Part shown: piece after piece, positions 7,596-16,971 of the stretch
Layout of the letters: every line of letters begins with the position of its first letter
How positions within the stretch are numbered: position 1 is the stretch's first letter
Source: Vibrio tarriae
GTDB taxonomy: Bacteria > Pseudomonadota > Gammaproteobacteria > Enterobacterales > Vibrionaceae
Length of the DNA: 64,000 nucleotides
Reading direction: 5' to 3'
Assembly: GCF_002216685.1 (NCBI RefSeq)
Contig: NZ_CP022353.1
Location: 372,001-436,000, forward strand
The notes under the pieces: generated by a model
Databases searched by the model: none
Seen by the model: the letters and a program-made list of their open reading frames with translations, nothing else
Told to the model about the DNA's origin: nothing
Made by a program: the position numbers and the translations under genes

Positions 7596-8942
7596 ATGTC
7601 TTTATCTCAAGCAAAGTATTTACCTCAAGAAATTATCCGCAGAAAGCGTGATGGTGAAGTTCTCACCAACGATGAAATCAACTTCTTCATTCAAGGTGTA
7701 GCGAATAACACCGTCTCTGAAGGGCAAATTGCCGCGTTTGCGATGGCGATTTTTTTCCGTGAAATGACTATGCCTGAGCGTATTGCACTGACGTGCGCGA
7801 TGCGCGATTCCGGTATGGTGATTGATTGGAGCCACATGAATTTTGATGGTCCGATTGTCGATAAACACTCCACGGGCGGCGTGGGCGATGTGACCTCACT
7901 GATGCTTGGCCCTATGGTGGCAGCCTGTGGCGGTTATGTGCCGATGATTTCTGGTCGCGGCCTTGGTCACACCGGGGGGACGCTCGACAAACTTGAAGCC
8001 ATCCCCGGCTATAACATTACCCCAACCAATGACGTGTTTGGCAAAGTGACCAAACAAGCCGGCGTGGCGATCATCGGCCAAACTGGTGATCTGGCTCCGG
8101 CGGATAAGCGTGTGTACGCAACGCGTGATATCACCGCGACGGTGGATAATATCTCGCTGATCACCGCTTCAATTCTTTCTAAGAAACTGGCGGCTGGCCT
8201 TGAATCGCTCGTGATGGATGTGAAAGTTGGATCAGGTGCTTTCATGCCAACTTACGAAGCATCTGAAGAGCTCGCCAAATCGATCGTGGCAGTGGCGAAC
8301 GGCGCTGGCACCAATACCACGGCGATTTTAACTGATATGAACCAAGTACTGGCATCCTCTGCTGGTAACGCAGTGGAAGTGCGTGAAGCAGTACGTTTCC
8401 TCATCGGCGAATACCGTAATCCGCGTCTGTTGGAAGTCACTATGGCGTCGTGTGCCGAAATGTTGGTACTTGGCAAGTTAGCCAAAGATACCGCGCAAGC
8501 GCGTGAGAAACTGCAAGCAGTACTGGATAACGGCCAAGCCGCCGATCGTTTTGGCAAAATGGTCGCAGGCCTCGGTGGCCCAAGCGATTTTGTTGAAAAC
8601 TACGACAAGTATCTTGCGAAAGCTGAGATTATTCGCCCAGTTTACGCTCAGCAATCTGGCGTGATTTCTGCGATGGATACCCGTGCCATCGGCATGGCGG
8701 TGGTGGGAATGGGCGGTGGCCGCCGCGTGGCGACCGATCGTATCGATTACGCTGTCGGCTTTGATCAGTTTATCCGTCTGGGTGAAATCGCCGACAACAA
8801 CAAACCTTTAGCAATGATTCATGCCCGCAATGAAGAGCAGTGGCAACAAGCTGCCAATGCACTACAAAGTGCGATTAAAGTGGGCGGTGATTACGTACCA
8901 ACACCGGATGTCTACCGTCAAATTCGAGCACAAGACGTGTAA
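7596..8942 (+). CDS. deoA: Thymidine phosphorylase
   Basis: A 448-residue enzyme that converts thymidine (or deoxyuridine) and phosphate to the base and 2-deoxyribose 1-phosphate. The pyrimidine-nucleoside phosphorylase signature [16 protein letters not shown] is at ~119-134 and the phosphate-binding KHSTGGVGD at ~90-98. The frame is open from 7515, but ATG 7596 has GGGAGG upstream and yields the family N-terminus [20 protein letters not shown]. It is 87 nt after deoC and 17 nt before deoB, in one operon. Confidence 0.97.
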   Translation: MSLSQAKYLPQEIIRRKRDGEVLTNDEINFFIQGVANNTVSEGQIAAFAMAIFFREMTMPERIALTCAMRDSGMVIDWSHMNFDGPIVDKHSTGGVGDVTSLMLGPMVAACGGYVPMISGRGLGHTGGTLDKLEAIPGYNITPTNDVFGKVTKQAGVAIIGQTGDLAPADKRVYATRDITATVDNISLITASILSKKLAAGLESLVMDVKVGSGAFMPTYEASEELAKSIVAVANGAGTNTTAILTDMNQVLASSAGNAVEVREAVRFLIGEYRNPRLLEVTMASCAEMLVLGKLAKDTAQAREKLQAVLDNGQAADRFGKMVAGLGGPSDFVENYDKYLAKAEIIRPVYAQQSGVISAMDTRAIGMAVVGMGGGRRVATDRIDYAVGFDQFIRLGEIADNNKPLAMIHARNEEQWQQAANALQSAIKVGGDYVPTPDVYRQIRAQDV

Positions 8943-8959
8943 GTTCGGGGGAGTGAGCA

Positions 8960-10180
8960 ATGAAAAGAGCATTTATTTTAGTTTTAGACTCGTTTGGCAT
9001 TGGCGCAACAGCCGATGCAGAAGCCTTTGGTGATGTCGGTTCTGATACCTTAGGTCATATTGCGGATCAATGTGCGCAAGGTTTGGCGGATAACGCAGAG
9101 CGTAAAGGCGCATTGCAACTGCCTAATCTTTCTAAGCTGGGTTTGGCGATGGCGCATAAAGAGTCGACCGGACGTTTTGCGCCGGGGCTGGATGAGCGTG
9201 CGGATATCATCGGCGCTTATGCCCATGCCGCAGAGCTGTCATCAGGCAAAGATACTCCGTCAGGTCACTGGGAAATTGCTGGTGTGCCAGTGCTGTTTGA
9301 ATGGGGCTACTTTAGCGATAAGCAAAACAGCTTCCCGAAAGAGCTGACCGATCGCATTTTAGCGCGCGCGGGTCTGGACGGATTCTTAGGTAACTGCCAC
9401 GCCTCGGGCACTCAAGTACTGGATGACTTGGGCGAAGAGCATATGCGCACGGGCAAGCCGATTTTCTACACCTCGGCAGATTCTGTATTCCAAATTGCCT
9501 GCCATGAAGAGACATTTGGTTTGGATCGTCTGCTGGAGCTGTGCCAAATCGCTCGTGAAGAGCTGGCGGATTACAACATCGGTCGCGTCATTGCGCGTCC
9601 ATTCGTTGGCCCGGGCAAAGGACAATTTGCTCGTACCGGTAATCGCCGTGACTTGTCGGTTGAGCCACCTTCAGCCACAGTGCTGCAAAAGTTGGTGGAA
9701 GAGAAGCAAGGCCGAGTGGTCTCTATCGGTAAAATTGCCGATATCTACGCGTACTGCGGCATTACCGACAAAGTCAAAGCGACGGGCATTCCAGATCTGT
9801 TTGAAGCGACTTTAGAGCAGATTAAACAAGCCGGTGATAACACCATCGTATTCACTAACTTTGTGGATTTTGACTCCGCTTATGGTCACCGCCGTGATGT
9901 CGCAGGTTATGCGGCGGCATTGGAGTATTTCGATAAGCGTTTACCTGAAGTTCTAGCGCTGATGCAGGAAGATGACATTCTGATTTTAACTGCCGACCAC
10001 GGCTGTGACCCAACATGGCCGGGCACTGACCATACTCGTGAACACATTCCGGTACTGGTTTATGGCAAGAAAGTGGCTCCGGGTTCATTAGGTCGTCGTG
10101 ACACTTTTGCTGATATCGGGCAAACTCTGGCAAGCTACTTTGGCACTTCGCCAATGGATTACGGTAAGAACTTTTTATAA
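8960..10180 (+). CDS. deoB: Phosphopentomutase
   Basis: A 406-residue alkaline-phosphatase-superfamily enzyme that interconverts (deoxy)ribose 1-phosphate and 5-phosphate, linking the phosphorylases to DeoC. Metal-binding motifs are visible: [15 protein letters not shown] (Asp10), [13 protein letters not shown], and [23 protein letters not shown] near the C-terminus. The strong site GGGGGAG lies just before ATG 8960. Length is usual (E. coli 407). Confidence 0.97.
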   Translation: MKRAFILVLDSFGIGATADAEAFGDVGSDTLGHIADQCAQGLADNAERKGALQLPNLSKLGLAMAHKESTGRFAPGLDERADIIGAYAHAAELSSGKDTPSGHWEIAGVPVLFEWGYFSDKQNSFPKELTDRILARAGLDGFLGNCHASGTQVLDDLGEEHMRTGKPIFYTSADSVFQIACHEETFGLDRLLELCQIAREELADYNIGRVIARPFVGPGKGQFARTGNRRDLSVEPPSATVLQKLVEEKQGRVVSIGKIADIYAYCGITDKVKATGIPDLFEATLEQIKQAGDNTIVFTNFVDFDSAYGHRRDVAGYAAALEYFDKRLPEVLALMQEDDILILTADHGCDPTWPGTDHTREHIPVLVYGKKVAPGSLGRRDTFADIGQTLASYFGTSPMDYGKNFL

Positions 10181-10187
10181 TACGCAT

Positions 10188-10218
10188 ACCCTAAGGCTAG
10201 CTTCAGTCTTAGGGTTTT
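10188..10218 (+). terminator. Weak hairpin between deoB and deoD (attenuator or processing site)
   Basis: ACCCTAAG (10188-10195) pairs with CTTAGGGT (10208-10215) and is followed by TTTGTTG. It could reduce read-through into deoD or mark an mRNA processing point. The U run is short, so full termination is unlikely. Confidence 0.5.
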
Positions 10219-10262
10219 GTTGAATGATGGCGATTGAGCCAACAAACCAAAGGAACGAAAAC

Positions 10263-10988
10263 ATGGCAACTCCACATATTAATGCGCAAATGGGTGATTT
10301 CGCTGACGTTGTACTGATGCCGGGTGATCCGCTGCGCGCGAAATACATCGCAGAAAACTTCCTCGATAACGCAGTTCAAGTATGTGATGTGCGCAATATG
10401 TTCGGCTACACAGGCACTTACAAAGGCCGCAAGATCTCTGTGATGGGGCATGGTATGGGTATCCCATCTTGCTCAATCTATGTGACCGAGCTTATCAAAG
10501 ATTACGGCGTGAAAAAGATCATCCGCGTCGGTAGCTGTGGTGCAGTGAACGAAGGCATCAAAGTGCGTGATGTGGTGATCGGTATGGGCGCTTGTACTGA
10601 CTCTAAAGTGAACCGTATTCGCTTCAAAGATCATGATTTTGCTGCGATTGCGGACTACAAGATGGTAAAAGCTGCAGAAGAAGCGGCCAAAGCACGTGGT
10701 ATCGACGTGAAAGTTGGCAACCTGTTCTCTGCAGAACTGTTCTACACGCCAGATCCTTCCATGTTCGATGTGATGGATAAATACGGCATCGTTGGCGTAG
10801 AAATGGAAGCGGCAGGCATTTACGGTGTAGCAGCGGAATACGGTGCGAAAGCACTAGCGATCTGTACTGTGTCTGACCACATCAAAACGGGTGAGCAAAC
10901 CACCTCAGAAGAGCGTCAAAACACCTTCAATGAGATGATTGAAATCGCACTGGACTCTGTACTGATTGGCGACCAAGCGGGTTACTAA
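10263..10988 (+). CDS. deoD: Purine-nucleoside phosphorylase, DeoD type
   Basis: A 241-residue trimer-of-dimers type enzyme that phosphorolyses purine (deoxy)nucleosides to free base and (deoxy)ribose 1-phosphate. Visible motifs are [16 protein letters not shown] (phosphate site), [34 protein letters not shown] (ribose contacts) and [11 protein letters not shown]. The frame opens at 10224, but ATG 10263, with AAAGGA upstream, gives the family N-terminus [25 protein letters not shown]. It is the last gene of the deo cluster, closed by a strong terminator shared with convergent ytjB. Confidence 0.96.
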   Translation: MATPHINAQMGDFADVVLMPGDPLRAKYIAENFLDNAVQVCDVRNMFGYTGTYKGRKISVMGHGMGIPSCSIYVTELIKDYGVKKIIRVGSCGAVNEGIKVRDVVIGMGACTDSKVNRIRFKDHDFAAIADYKMVKAAEEAAKARGIDVKVGNLFSAELFYTPDPSMFDVMDKYGIVGVEMEAAGIYGVAAEYGAKALAICTVSDHIKTGEQTTSEERQNTFNEMIEIALDSVLIGDQAGY

Positions 10989-11016
10989 TCTTTGTACTCG
11001 TGTTATCTCTGAATAC

Positions 11017-11047
11017 AAAAAACCTCAGTCAGTACTGAGGTTTTTTT
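11017..11047. terminator. Bidirectional terminator between deoD and ytjB
   Basis: CCTCAGT (11023-11029) pairs with ACTGAGG (11034-11040) around CAGT. It is flanked by A6 on the left and T7 on the right, so it can stop both convergent transcripts. Confidence 0.9.
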
Positions 11048-11069
11048 ATCACTCAATTTATTTTTCCTG

Positions 11070-11693
11070 TTACTCATTCAAAGACTGTTCGGCTTGCTTG
11101 AGCAGTAAGTTCTCACCTGTTGGTTTTTTCGGTCTGCGTCGTAGTAACAGCGTGAGTAGCACACCGCTAACAAAACTCATCAACAGCATCCAATACATAT
11201 TGTGGTCGCTCTTACGATAGTGGTGGTCTGAAATCGCCGTCACTTTACCGGTTTCAAAAGTAATGCGTACGAAACCAATTAAACTGCCGTCGTGAACTAC
11301 GGGTTCAACTAATTGTTGGCGGCCAATGCTGGCAGTATGCAGTGGCGTATCTAAACCCAGCACTTCACGCACACTGAGCGCAGAGTCACTCGCGGCCAGC
11401 AATACGCCTTCAGAATCATAAATCGAGGCATCGAATACCAGACGATCAGTAGCAAGCTGGTTAGTGAGTGCTAACAGACGTTCCTGATCTTGATCGGCAA
11501 TCATACTCCCCGCAGACATCGCCGCTTGAGTAATCAGAACTTTGGTTAAGGTTTCCAACTGGTTGGCTTGAATGCGTTCATTGCCTTTACTGATCACAAC
11601 GCTGTTTTGGATGGTGATAAAAAACATGACTGCGACAGCGAGCACCGTTGCCACACGCACAACGACTCGGAATGAAAAAAGTGAACCATCCAT
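11070..11693 (-). CDS. ytjB: YtjB/Smp (AhpA-type) membrane protein
   Basis: A 207-residue protein with an N-terminal membrane segment (~10-30), an extracytoplasmic domain of about 135 residues and a second membrane helix (~167-185) followed by a basic cytoplasmic tail (RRRPKKPTGE). This topology and the place next to serB match YtjB/Smp of E. coli, also called AhpA, whose function is poorly defined. It is transcribed divergently from serB, as in E. coli, with about 100 nt between the start codons. Confidence 0.85.
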   Translation of the reverse strand: MDGSLFSFRVVVRVATVLAVAVMFFITIQNSVVISKGNERIQANQLETLTKVLITQAAMSAGSMIADQDQERLLALTNQLATDRLVFDASIYDSEGVLLAASDSALSVREVLGLDTPLHTASIGRQQLVEPVVHDGSLIGFVRITFETGKVTAISDHHYRKSDHNMYWMLLMSFVSGVLLTLLLRRRPKKPTGENLLLKQAEQSLNE

Positions 11694-11795
11694 GATGAGA
11701 GAAACCTACAAAAAACCAACTGCGCTCATATTGAGACTTGCGTTTTTAAATTGCAATAGGGTAACGTCTGGCTATACCGAATAAGGAAAGTGGAC

Positions 11796-12776
11796 ATGGA
11801 TGCTTTAACAACTTTACCGATCAAAAAACACACAACGCTACTCAATCGTTTTCCTGAAACGCGTTTTGTCACCCAATTAGCGAAAAAACGTGCCAGTTGG
11901 ATTGTGTTTGGACATTACCTAACTCCCGCTCAATTTGAAGACATGGATTTCTTCACCAATCGCTTCAATGCCATCTTAGATATGTGGAAAGTGGGACGTT
12001 ATGAAGTCGCATTGATGGACGGTGAGCTGACGTCTGAGCATGAAACCATTCTTAAAGCGTTAGAGCTCGATTGCGCGCGGATTCAGGATGTGCCCGATCT
12101 TACCAAGCCGGGGTTAATTGTGCTGGATATGGACTCGACCGCGATCCAGATCGAATGCATTGATGAAATTGCTAAGCTTGCGGGAGTCGGGGAAGAGGTC
12201 GCTGAAGTCACTGAGCGCGCGATGCAAGGTGAGCTGGATTTTGAGCAGAGTTTACGTTTGCGAGTCAGTAAACTTAAAGATGCTCCGGAGCAGATCCTAA
12301 GCCAAGTACGCGAAACCCTGCCATTAATGCCTGAATTACCGGAGCTGGTGGCGACGCTGCATGCCTTTGGTTGGAAAGTGGCGATCGCCTCGGGCGGCTT
12401 TACCTACTTCTCTGATTATCTCAAAGAGCAGTTGTCGCTAGACTATGCACAGTCCAACACTCTAGAAATTGTGAACGGCAAACTGACCGGACAGGTGCTG
12501 GGAGAGGTAGTCTCCGCGCAAACCAAAGCCGATATTTTGCTGACGCTTGCTCAGCAATACGATGTGGAAATTCATAACACGGTAGCGGTTGGTGATGGCG
12601 CAAATGATTTGGTGATGATGGCGGCCGCAGGGCTTGGGGTGGCATACCATGCCAAACCTAAGGTTGAAGCCAAGGCGCAAACGGCGGTGCGTTTTGCAGG
12701 ATTAGGTGGCGTTGTGTGTATCCTTTCTGCCGCTTTGGTGGCTCAGCAAAAACTGAGTTGGAAAAGTAAGCCTTAG
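11796..12776 (+). CDS. serB: Phosphoserine phosphatase
   Basis: A 326-residue HAD-family enzyme that dephosphorylates L-phosphoserine in the final step of serine synthesis. Motif I DMDSTAIQIE is at 111-120 (nucleophile Asp111, acid Asp113), motif II is ASGGFTYF, and motif III/IV is VAVGDGANDLVMMAAAGLGVAYHAKP. The N-terminal ~100 residues are the regulatory domain typical of enterobacterial-type SerB. ATG 11796 is preferred over GTG 11790 because AAGGA is 8 nt upstream. Confidence 0.97.
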   Translation: MDALTTLPIKKHTTLLNRFPETRFVTQLAKKRASWIVFGHYLTPAQFEDMDFFTNRFNAILDMWKVGRYEVALMDGELTSEHETILKALELDCARIQDVPDLTKPGLIVLDMDSTAIQIECIDEIAKLAGVGEEVAEVTERAMQGELDFEQSLRLRVSKLKDAPEQILSQVRETLPLMPELPELVATLHAFGWKVAIASGGFTYFSDYLKEQLSLDYAQSNTLEIVNGKLTGQVLGEVVSAQTKADILLTLAQQYDVEIHNTVAVGDGANDLVMMAAAGLGVAYHAKPKVEAKAQTAVRFAGLGGVVCILSAALVAQQKLSWKSKP

Positions 12777-12801
12777 CCCGCGCTTAGAACTTAGATTAAT
12801 C

Positions 12802-12835
12802 AAATAAGCCACGTTCAGAGACGTGGCTTATTTTT
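12802..12835. terminator. Bidirectional terminator between serB and the PilZ gene
   Basis: AAATAAGCCACGT (12802-12814) pairs with ACGTGGCTTATTT (12821-12833), followed by T run; the A/T flanks serve both strands. Confidence 0.85.
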
Positions 12836-12854
12836 GGAAGAGATAGCCCTAGTC

Positions 12855-15194
12855 TCAGGTCAACTCAAGTCGGATCAACACTTCCTCAGTAATATCGACC
12901 AATTCACCATAGCCGACTTGCGCCAGCATCTCCTTTTCTAAACTTTTTGAGTGGTGTGGGCTAATCTCGGCTAGTTCGGTCAAATCACTGCGCAGCAAGT
13001 TAGTTATTGGAGCAAACACGGGAACGCCACTGACCCGTAAAACGTAGAACTCACCCATCTCCAGTCCTTGGCGGATAAAACGAATGCGTTCACGAGTATC
13101 GGCAAAGTCACTCAATAAACGTGATTCCACAGATTGAATGCGAGTGCCATATTTCACCGCACTCAAATACACTTCGTGGTATTGCGGTACCGCACCTTCA
13201 ATCCGCTTCATTGGCGTTGCGAGTAACGAGTTGGTATGGCCTTTAAATATTGGTTGTAGGGTAATCCGATTCTCACTGCCCAATTTGGCCAACAGCGCCA
13301 GATGAGGCGGGAGCGGGTAGTTCACCCCAATCACTTTGGGTTTGAGATTACTCCCGACTTTTTCAACAAAAATCGGAGTACTGACCATCTTATCAAGCAG
13401 AATATTATGCAAACTTTCCAGCAGCGCATTGCTGGGAAGTATTTCTTCTTTGGGGAGTAATTTATCTTGATTGTGTTCAATAATGCTATTGAAAAAGGCA
13501 ATCGTTTTGAGCGTTTGTGACGTCTCCTCGATCATCAGTTGTAAGCGGCGTCCTTCGGGCCCAATACGCACCACCTTATACGGAGCATTCCCCAACGGGA
13601 GGTTTTTGTCATACAGTTTGAGTTCGAGATAGTCGACCCAAACCTGATCGTTGGCTTTAACATCCAGTGGAGTGTCCAAAATTAAACTCAGACCGCGTTT
13701 GGACAGATCCACCGTTGCTCCAGAGACTTTCTGCGCTTCCTTATTGATTTGTACCGGGGTTCTGAAACGGTAGCGCGGCTCTTTACGTCGCGAGCGTGCA
13801 TCAAAATAGATGCCCATCGGCGTACCGACCACCTGACGCGGGTGGCGGAAATCATTCAGTGCGCTGCTCGATAAATTGGGTTTTTCGACCAGCAAATAAT
13901 CGTGTGCCGCTTCCGTATCACTGATTTCCTGCAGTACACCGCAGTGAGTTAGCGAGCTGGATTGGTCGGCCAACTCACGAGAGTGTCCAGCAAGGGTTTG
14001 GCGCTCTTCGTCGGAGAGTTCAAACACAAACAGTCGAAACGCTTTCCAGCTATCGCGTTTAGCACCAATATGCCAAAACAGTTTGCGCTGCTCTTGGGTC
14101 GCCTCTGGCATCAGCATAGAGAAAAACAAAGTCTTGTGTTGGTGCTCATGCTTAAAGGCGTACAACACATTATTGCTACCACGAACGCCCGGAGCGGTTA
14201 AATGCGCCATGCGTTCTGGTTTGAATAAGGTACCTAGCGCTTGCTGGTTACGTTCATCGTGCCAGTATTGCCAAATCGGGCGATTATTCTCGGTGAGTAA
14301 CGCTAACTTGAGTTCATTACCACTAAAAAACAGCGGCAAGTTACAAGTGTGTTTGAGGTACATGTGTTCATAACCACGAGTACGTGCGCGGATGATCTTA
14401 TCTTGGTTGTCGTGGCGCGCTTTCTGAGTATTGGTCTGAATCGCTTCCTCAATGACTTTTTCAATCACGTCCGTATCACTGAGTTTTAATACGCGCAGAA
14501 ATTTAATCGCATCACTGTCATAGGACTCATCGATGCCGAGAATCCGGTAATCGATGTTTTTATGCAGTCCAACCACGTTTGAAGTTTTATTCAATTCAGA
14601 AAAATAGATTTGAATCACCTCGCCCAGCTTGTAGTCAAATGCCGCTGGAACTTTTAACTTGGCTCCGGAAGGGGAGAGGTCAACACTCAGACCATGTACT
14701 AACTGCTCGTTCTTCAGGTGGATTTCGATCTGGCTGGAGATTTTTAAGCGGTTTTCTTGTCGCTTGAGGTCGTATCCGAGCTTGATCGGTTCTACTTCAA
14801 AACTCGTATCTTTCGGCTGGTCATTTTTGGGGTCGAGCTTACCTTGTTGCTTCATCACTCGGAAATTGTTGCGGGTATTATTGACCGCTTCCCAAACCCC
14901 TTCAGTATAGCCACCAAATTTTTTGAGGCATTTTTGGTAAGAGTTGAACGCCACATCATCAAGCCAGTGTTGGCGACCATCGAAATCGTATTCCCGACAC
15001 TCCCCTTGAACTTTGCCACGTAAATCAATGCTTTTGGTACAAGGTGCCATCAGGCGGTTCAGTTCCATTTTGACCAATAATTTGGCTGAGGGGGGCTGCC
15101 CTTCGGTCATTTGCGACAAAAGGTAGTCAAGATCACCCGAACGGTAAACGGGGATAAGCCTTTCAACCAGAGAGAGAATTTCGGTCTGCTGCAT
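12855..15194 (-). CDS. plzC: Cyclic-di-GMP-binding protein with two PilZ domains (PlzC)
   Basis: A 779-residue soluble protein. Two PilZ-type signatures are visible: RQENR at 145-149 with DLSPSG at 172-177, and RKEPR at 470-474 with DLSKRG at 496-501. Each has the RxxxR and (D/N)xSxxG parts that bind cyclic di-GMP. The rest has no enzyme motif I recognise. Genomic position next to radA and serB matches the V. cholerae protein called PlzC (VC2344 from memory), one of five PilZ proteins there and reported to bind c-di-GMP. It is transcribed divergently from radA. Whether both domains bind ligand cannot be decided from motifs alone. Confidence 0.88.
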   Translation of the reverse strand: MQQTEILSLVERLIPVYRSGDLDYLLSQMTEGQPPSAKLLVKMELNRLMAPCTKSIDLRGKVQGECREYDFDGRQHWLDDVAFNSYQKCLKKFGGYTEGVWEAVNNTRNNFRVMKQQGKLDPKNDQPKDTSFEVEPIKLGYDLKRQENRLKISSQIEIHLKNEQLVHGLSVDLSPSGAKLKVPAAFDYKLGEVIQIYFSELNKTSNVVGLHKNIDYRILGIDESYDSDAIKFLRVLKLSDTDVIEKVIEEAIQTNTQKARHDNQDKIIRARTRGYEHMYLKHTCNLPLFFSGNELKLALLTENNRPIWQYWHDERNQQALGTLFKPERMAHLTAPGVRGSNNVLYAFKHEHQHKTLFFSMLMPEATQEQRKLFWHIGAKRDSWKAFRLFVFELSDEERQTLAGHSRELADQSSSLTHCGVLQEISDTEAAHDYLLVEKPNLSSSALNDFRHPRQVVGTPMGIYFDARSRRKEPRYRFRTPVQINKEAQKVSGATVDLSKRGLSLILDTPLDVKANDQVWVDYLELKLYDKNLPLGNAPYKVVRIGPEGRRLQLMIEETSQTLKTIAFFNSIIEHNQDKLLPKEEILPSNALLESLHNILLDKMVSTPIFVEKVGSNLKPKVIGVNYPLPPHLALLAKLGSENRITLQPIFKGHTNSLLATPMKRIEGAVPQYHEVYLSAVKYGTRIQSVESRLLSDFADTRERIRFIRQGLEMGEFYVLRVSGVPVFAPITNLLRSDLTELAEISPHHSKSLEKEMLAQVGYGELVDITEEVLIRLELT

Positions 15195-15327
15195 ACTTTT
15201 CTGTTAAAGTGTCTTCCATTCTGATGCATCGGCATCAACATACTAATCTTTAGCGATATGTTGCAGCCGTTCCACTTTTTCTTAAAGTATTACGCCTGAT
15301 AAGTGAGAGCAAGTTCGAGGATTGATT

Positions 15328-16701
15328 GTGAAAGCTAAGCGCGCCTATGTATGTAACGAATGTGGAGCGGATTTTCCGCGTTGGCAAGGACAGTGTAATG
15401 CCTGTGGTTCGTGGAATTCGATTTCGGAAGTTCGCTTAGCCGCTTCACCGCAAGTGGCGCGCAATGAACGACTGGCTGGTTATGCGGGAGCCCTTGAAGC
15501 CAAAGTACAAACTTTGGCTGATATTGATTTACAAGAAGTGCCGCGTTTTACCAGTGGTTTCAAAGAGCTGGATCGCGTACTTGGCGGCGGAATTGTGCCG
15601 GGTGCTGCGATTTTGATTGGTGGTAATCCGGGCGCGGGTAAATCGACCTTACTACTGCAAACCATGTGTTTACTTTCCGGACAGATGCCGACGTTGTACG
15701 TGACGGGCGAAGAATCGTTGCAGCAGGTCGCGATGCGTGCTTCACGGCTTGGCTTACCGAAACAGCACCTAAAAATGCTCTCAGAAACCAATGTGGATCG
15801 TATTTGCCAGATTGCTGAGCAAGAAAAGCCGCGCATTATGGTCATCGATTCGATTCAAGTGATGCATGTGGCGGATGTGCAATCGTCCCCTGGGAGTGTC
15901 GCGCAAGTGCGTGAATCGGCCACGGCGCTTACCCGCTACGCCAAGCAAAATAACGTAGCAGTGTTTATTGTCGGCCACGTAACCAAAGATGGTACGTTGG
16001 CGGGACCTAAAGTACTTGAACACATCATCGATTGCTCGATTCTGCTTGATGGCGATACCGACAGCCGTTTTCGTACACTTCGTAGTCATAAAAACCGTTT
16101 TGGTGCGGTCAATGAACTCGGTGTGTTTGCGATGACCGGACAAGGGATGCGTGAGGTGAGTAATCCATCGGCGATTTTCCTTTCTCGTGGAGAAGAAGCC
16201 ACATCTGGTAGCTCGGTGATGGTGGTGTGGGAAGGAACTCGACCACTTTTAGTAGAGATTCAAGCTTTGGTCGATTACTCACAACTCGCTAACCCAAGAC
16301 GCGTTGCGGTTGGCTTAGAACAAAACCGTCTCTCTTTATTACTGGCCGTGCTGCATAAACACGGTGGTTTGCAAATGGCCGATCAGGATGTGTTCGTGAA
16401 CGTAGTCGGTGGCGTGAAAGTGACGGAAACCAGTGCTGACTTAGCATTGCTGATGGCGCTACTTTCCAGCTTTCGCGATCGCCCTCTACCCAAAGATGTC
16501 GTGGTTTTTGGCGAGGTCGGGTTGGCGGGTGAAATTCGTCCCGTGCCGAGTGGTCAAGAGCGTCTTAACGAAGCCTTCAAACATGGTTTTAAGAAAGCGA
16601 TTGTGCCGATTGCCAACATGCCGAAAGGTGGGGTTGAAGGCATGCAGATCCATGGTGTGAAAAAACTTTCTGATGCGATCGCGGCTTTTGATGAGCTGTA
16701 A
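15328..16701 (+). CDS. radA: DNA repair protein RadA
   Basis: A 457-residue RecA-related ATPase that drives branch migration of recombination intermediates. An N-terminal C4 zinc finger (Cys9, 12, 23, 26 in VCNECG...CNACGSWN) is followed by Walker A GGNPGAGKST (98-107), Walker B MVIDSIQ, the RadA-specific KNRFG motif near residue 250, and a C-terminal Lon-protease-like domain. GTG 15328, with GAGG 7 nt upstream, is chosen over TTG 15322. It is divergent from plzC; in E. coli radA also follows serB. Confidence 0.96.
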   Translation: MKAKRAYVCNECGADFPRWQGQCNACGSWNSISEVRLAASPQVARNERLAGYAGALEAKVQTLADIDLQEVPRFTSGFKELDRVLGGGIVPGAAILIGGNPGAGKSTLLLQTMCLLSGQMPTLYVTGEESLQQVAMRASRLGLPKQHLKMLSETNVDRICQIAEQEKPRIMVIDSIQVMHVADVQSSPGSVAQVRESATALTRYAKQNNVAVFIVGHVTKDGTLAGPKVLEHIIDCSILLDGDTDSRFRTLRSHKNRFGAVNELGVFAMTGQGMREVSNPSAIFLSRGEEATSGSSVMVVWEGTRPLLVEIQALVDYSQLANPRRVAVGLEQNRLSLLLAVLHKHGGLQMADQDVFVNVVGGVKVTETSADLALLMALLSSFRDRPLPKDVVVFGEVGLAGEIRPVPSGQERLNEAFKHGFKKAIVPIANMPKGGVEGMQIHGVKKLSDAIAAFDEL

Positions 16702-16817
16702 CGCGCTGCGGATTTTTAAAACCAATAACACCGAAAAGCGAAGCGTAAAAATATCACTATTGCGCCTCGCGAGCCGTTTGAGGATCACCTATAGTTTCTC
16801 AGCGATAGGCACTCGTT

Positions 16818-16879
16818 TATCTCCCTTGCTACTTGAAACTGCCGCCGTGTCGGCTGCAACGCTAAGTCGCTAGGGTATA
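16818..16879 (+). repeat. Internally deleted ERIC (IRU) element
   Basis: The left end (CTCCCTTGCTACTTGAAACTGC) and right end (GGGTATA) of an ERIC element are present, but the central Y-shaped arm is missing; about 62 bp instead of ~126. It lies between radA and fusA. Confidence 0.6.
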
Positions 16880-16925
16880 TTTTTTTTCAGCAAGCGCATG
16901 CAGGGGTATCAGTCTTGACAGATTG

Positions 16926-16934
16926 TGATATACT
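16926..16934 (+). promoter_or_regulatory. Putative extended -10 promoter of the second EF-G gene
   Basis: TGATATACT matches the extended -10 form TG-N-TATAAT (one mismatch), about 38 bp before the ATG. A TTGACA (16915-16920) is nearby but too close to act as its -35 element. Confidence 0.4.
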
Positions 16935-16971
16935 CTGCGCGCACTTTATACCTTATTAACAGAGTAAGACA

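Noticed and set aside
16915..16934. TTGACA plus TATACT as a classic sigma-70 promoter for fusA.
   Set aside because: The spacer is only 8 bp; the extended -10 alone is the better reading.
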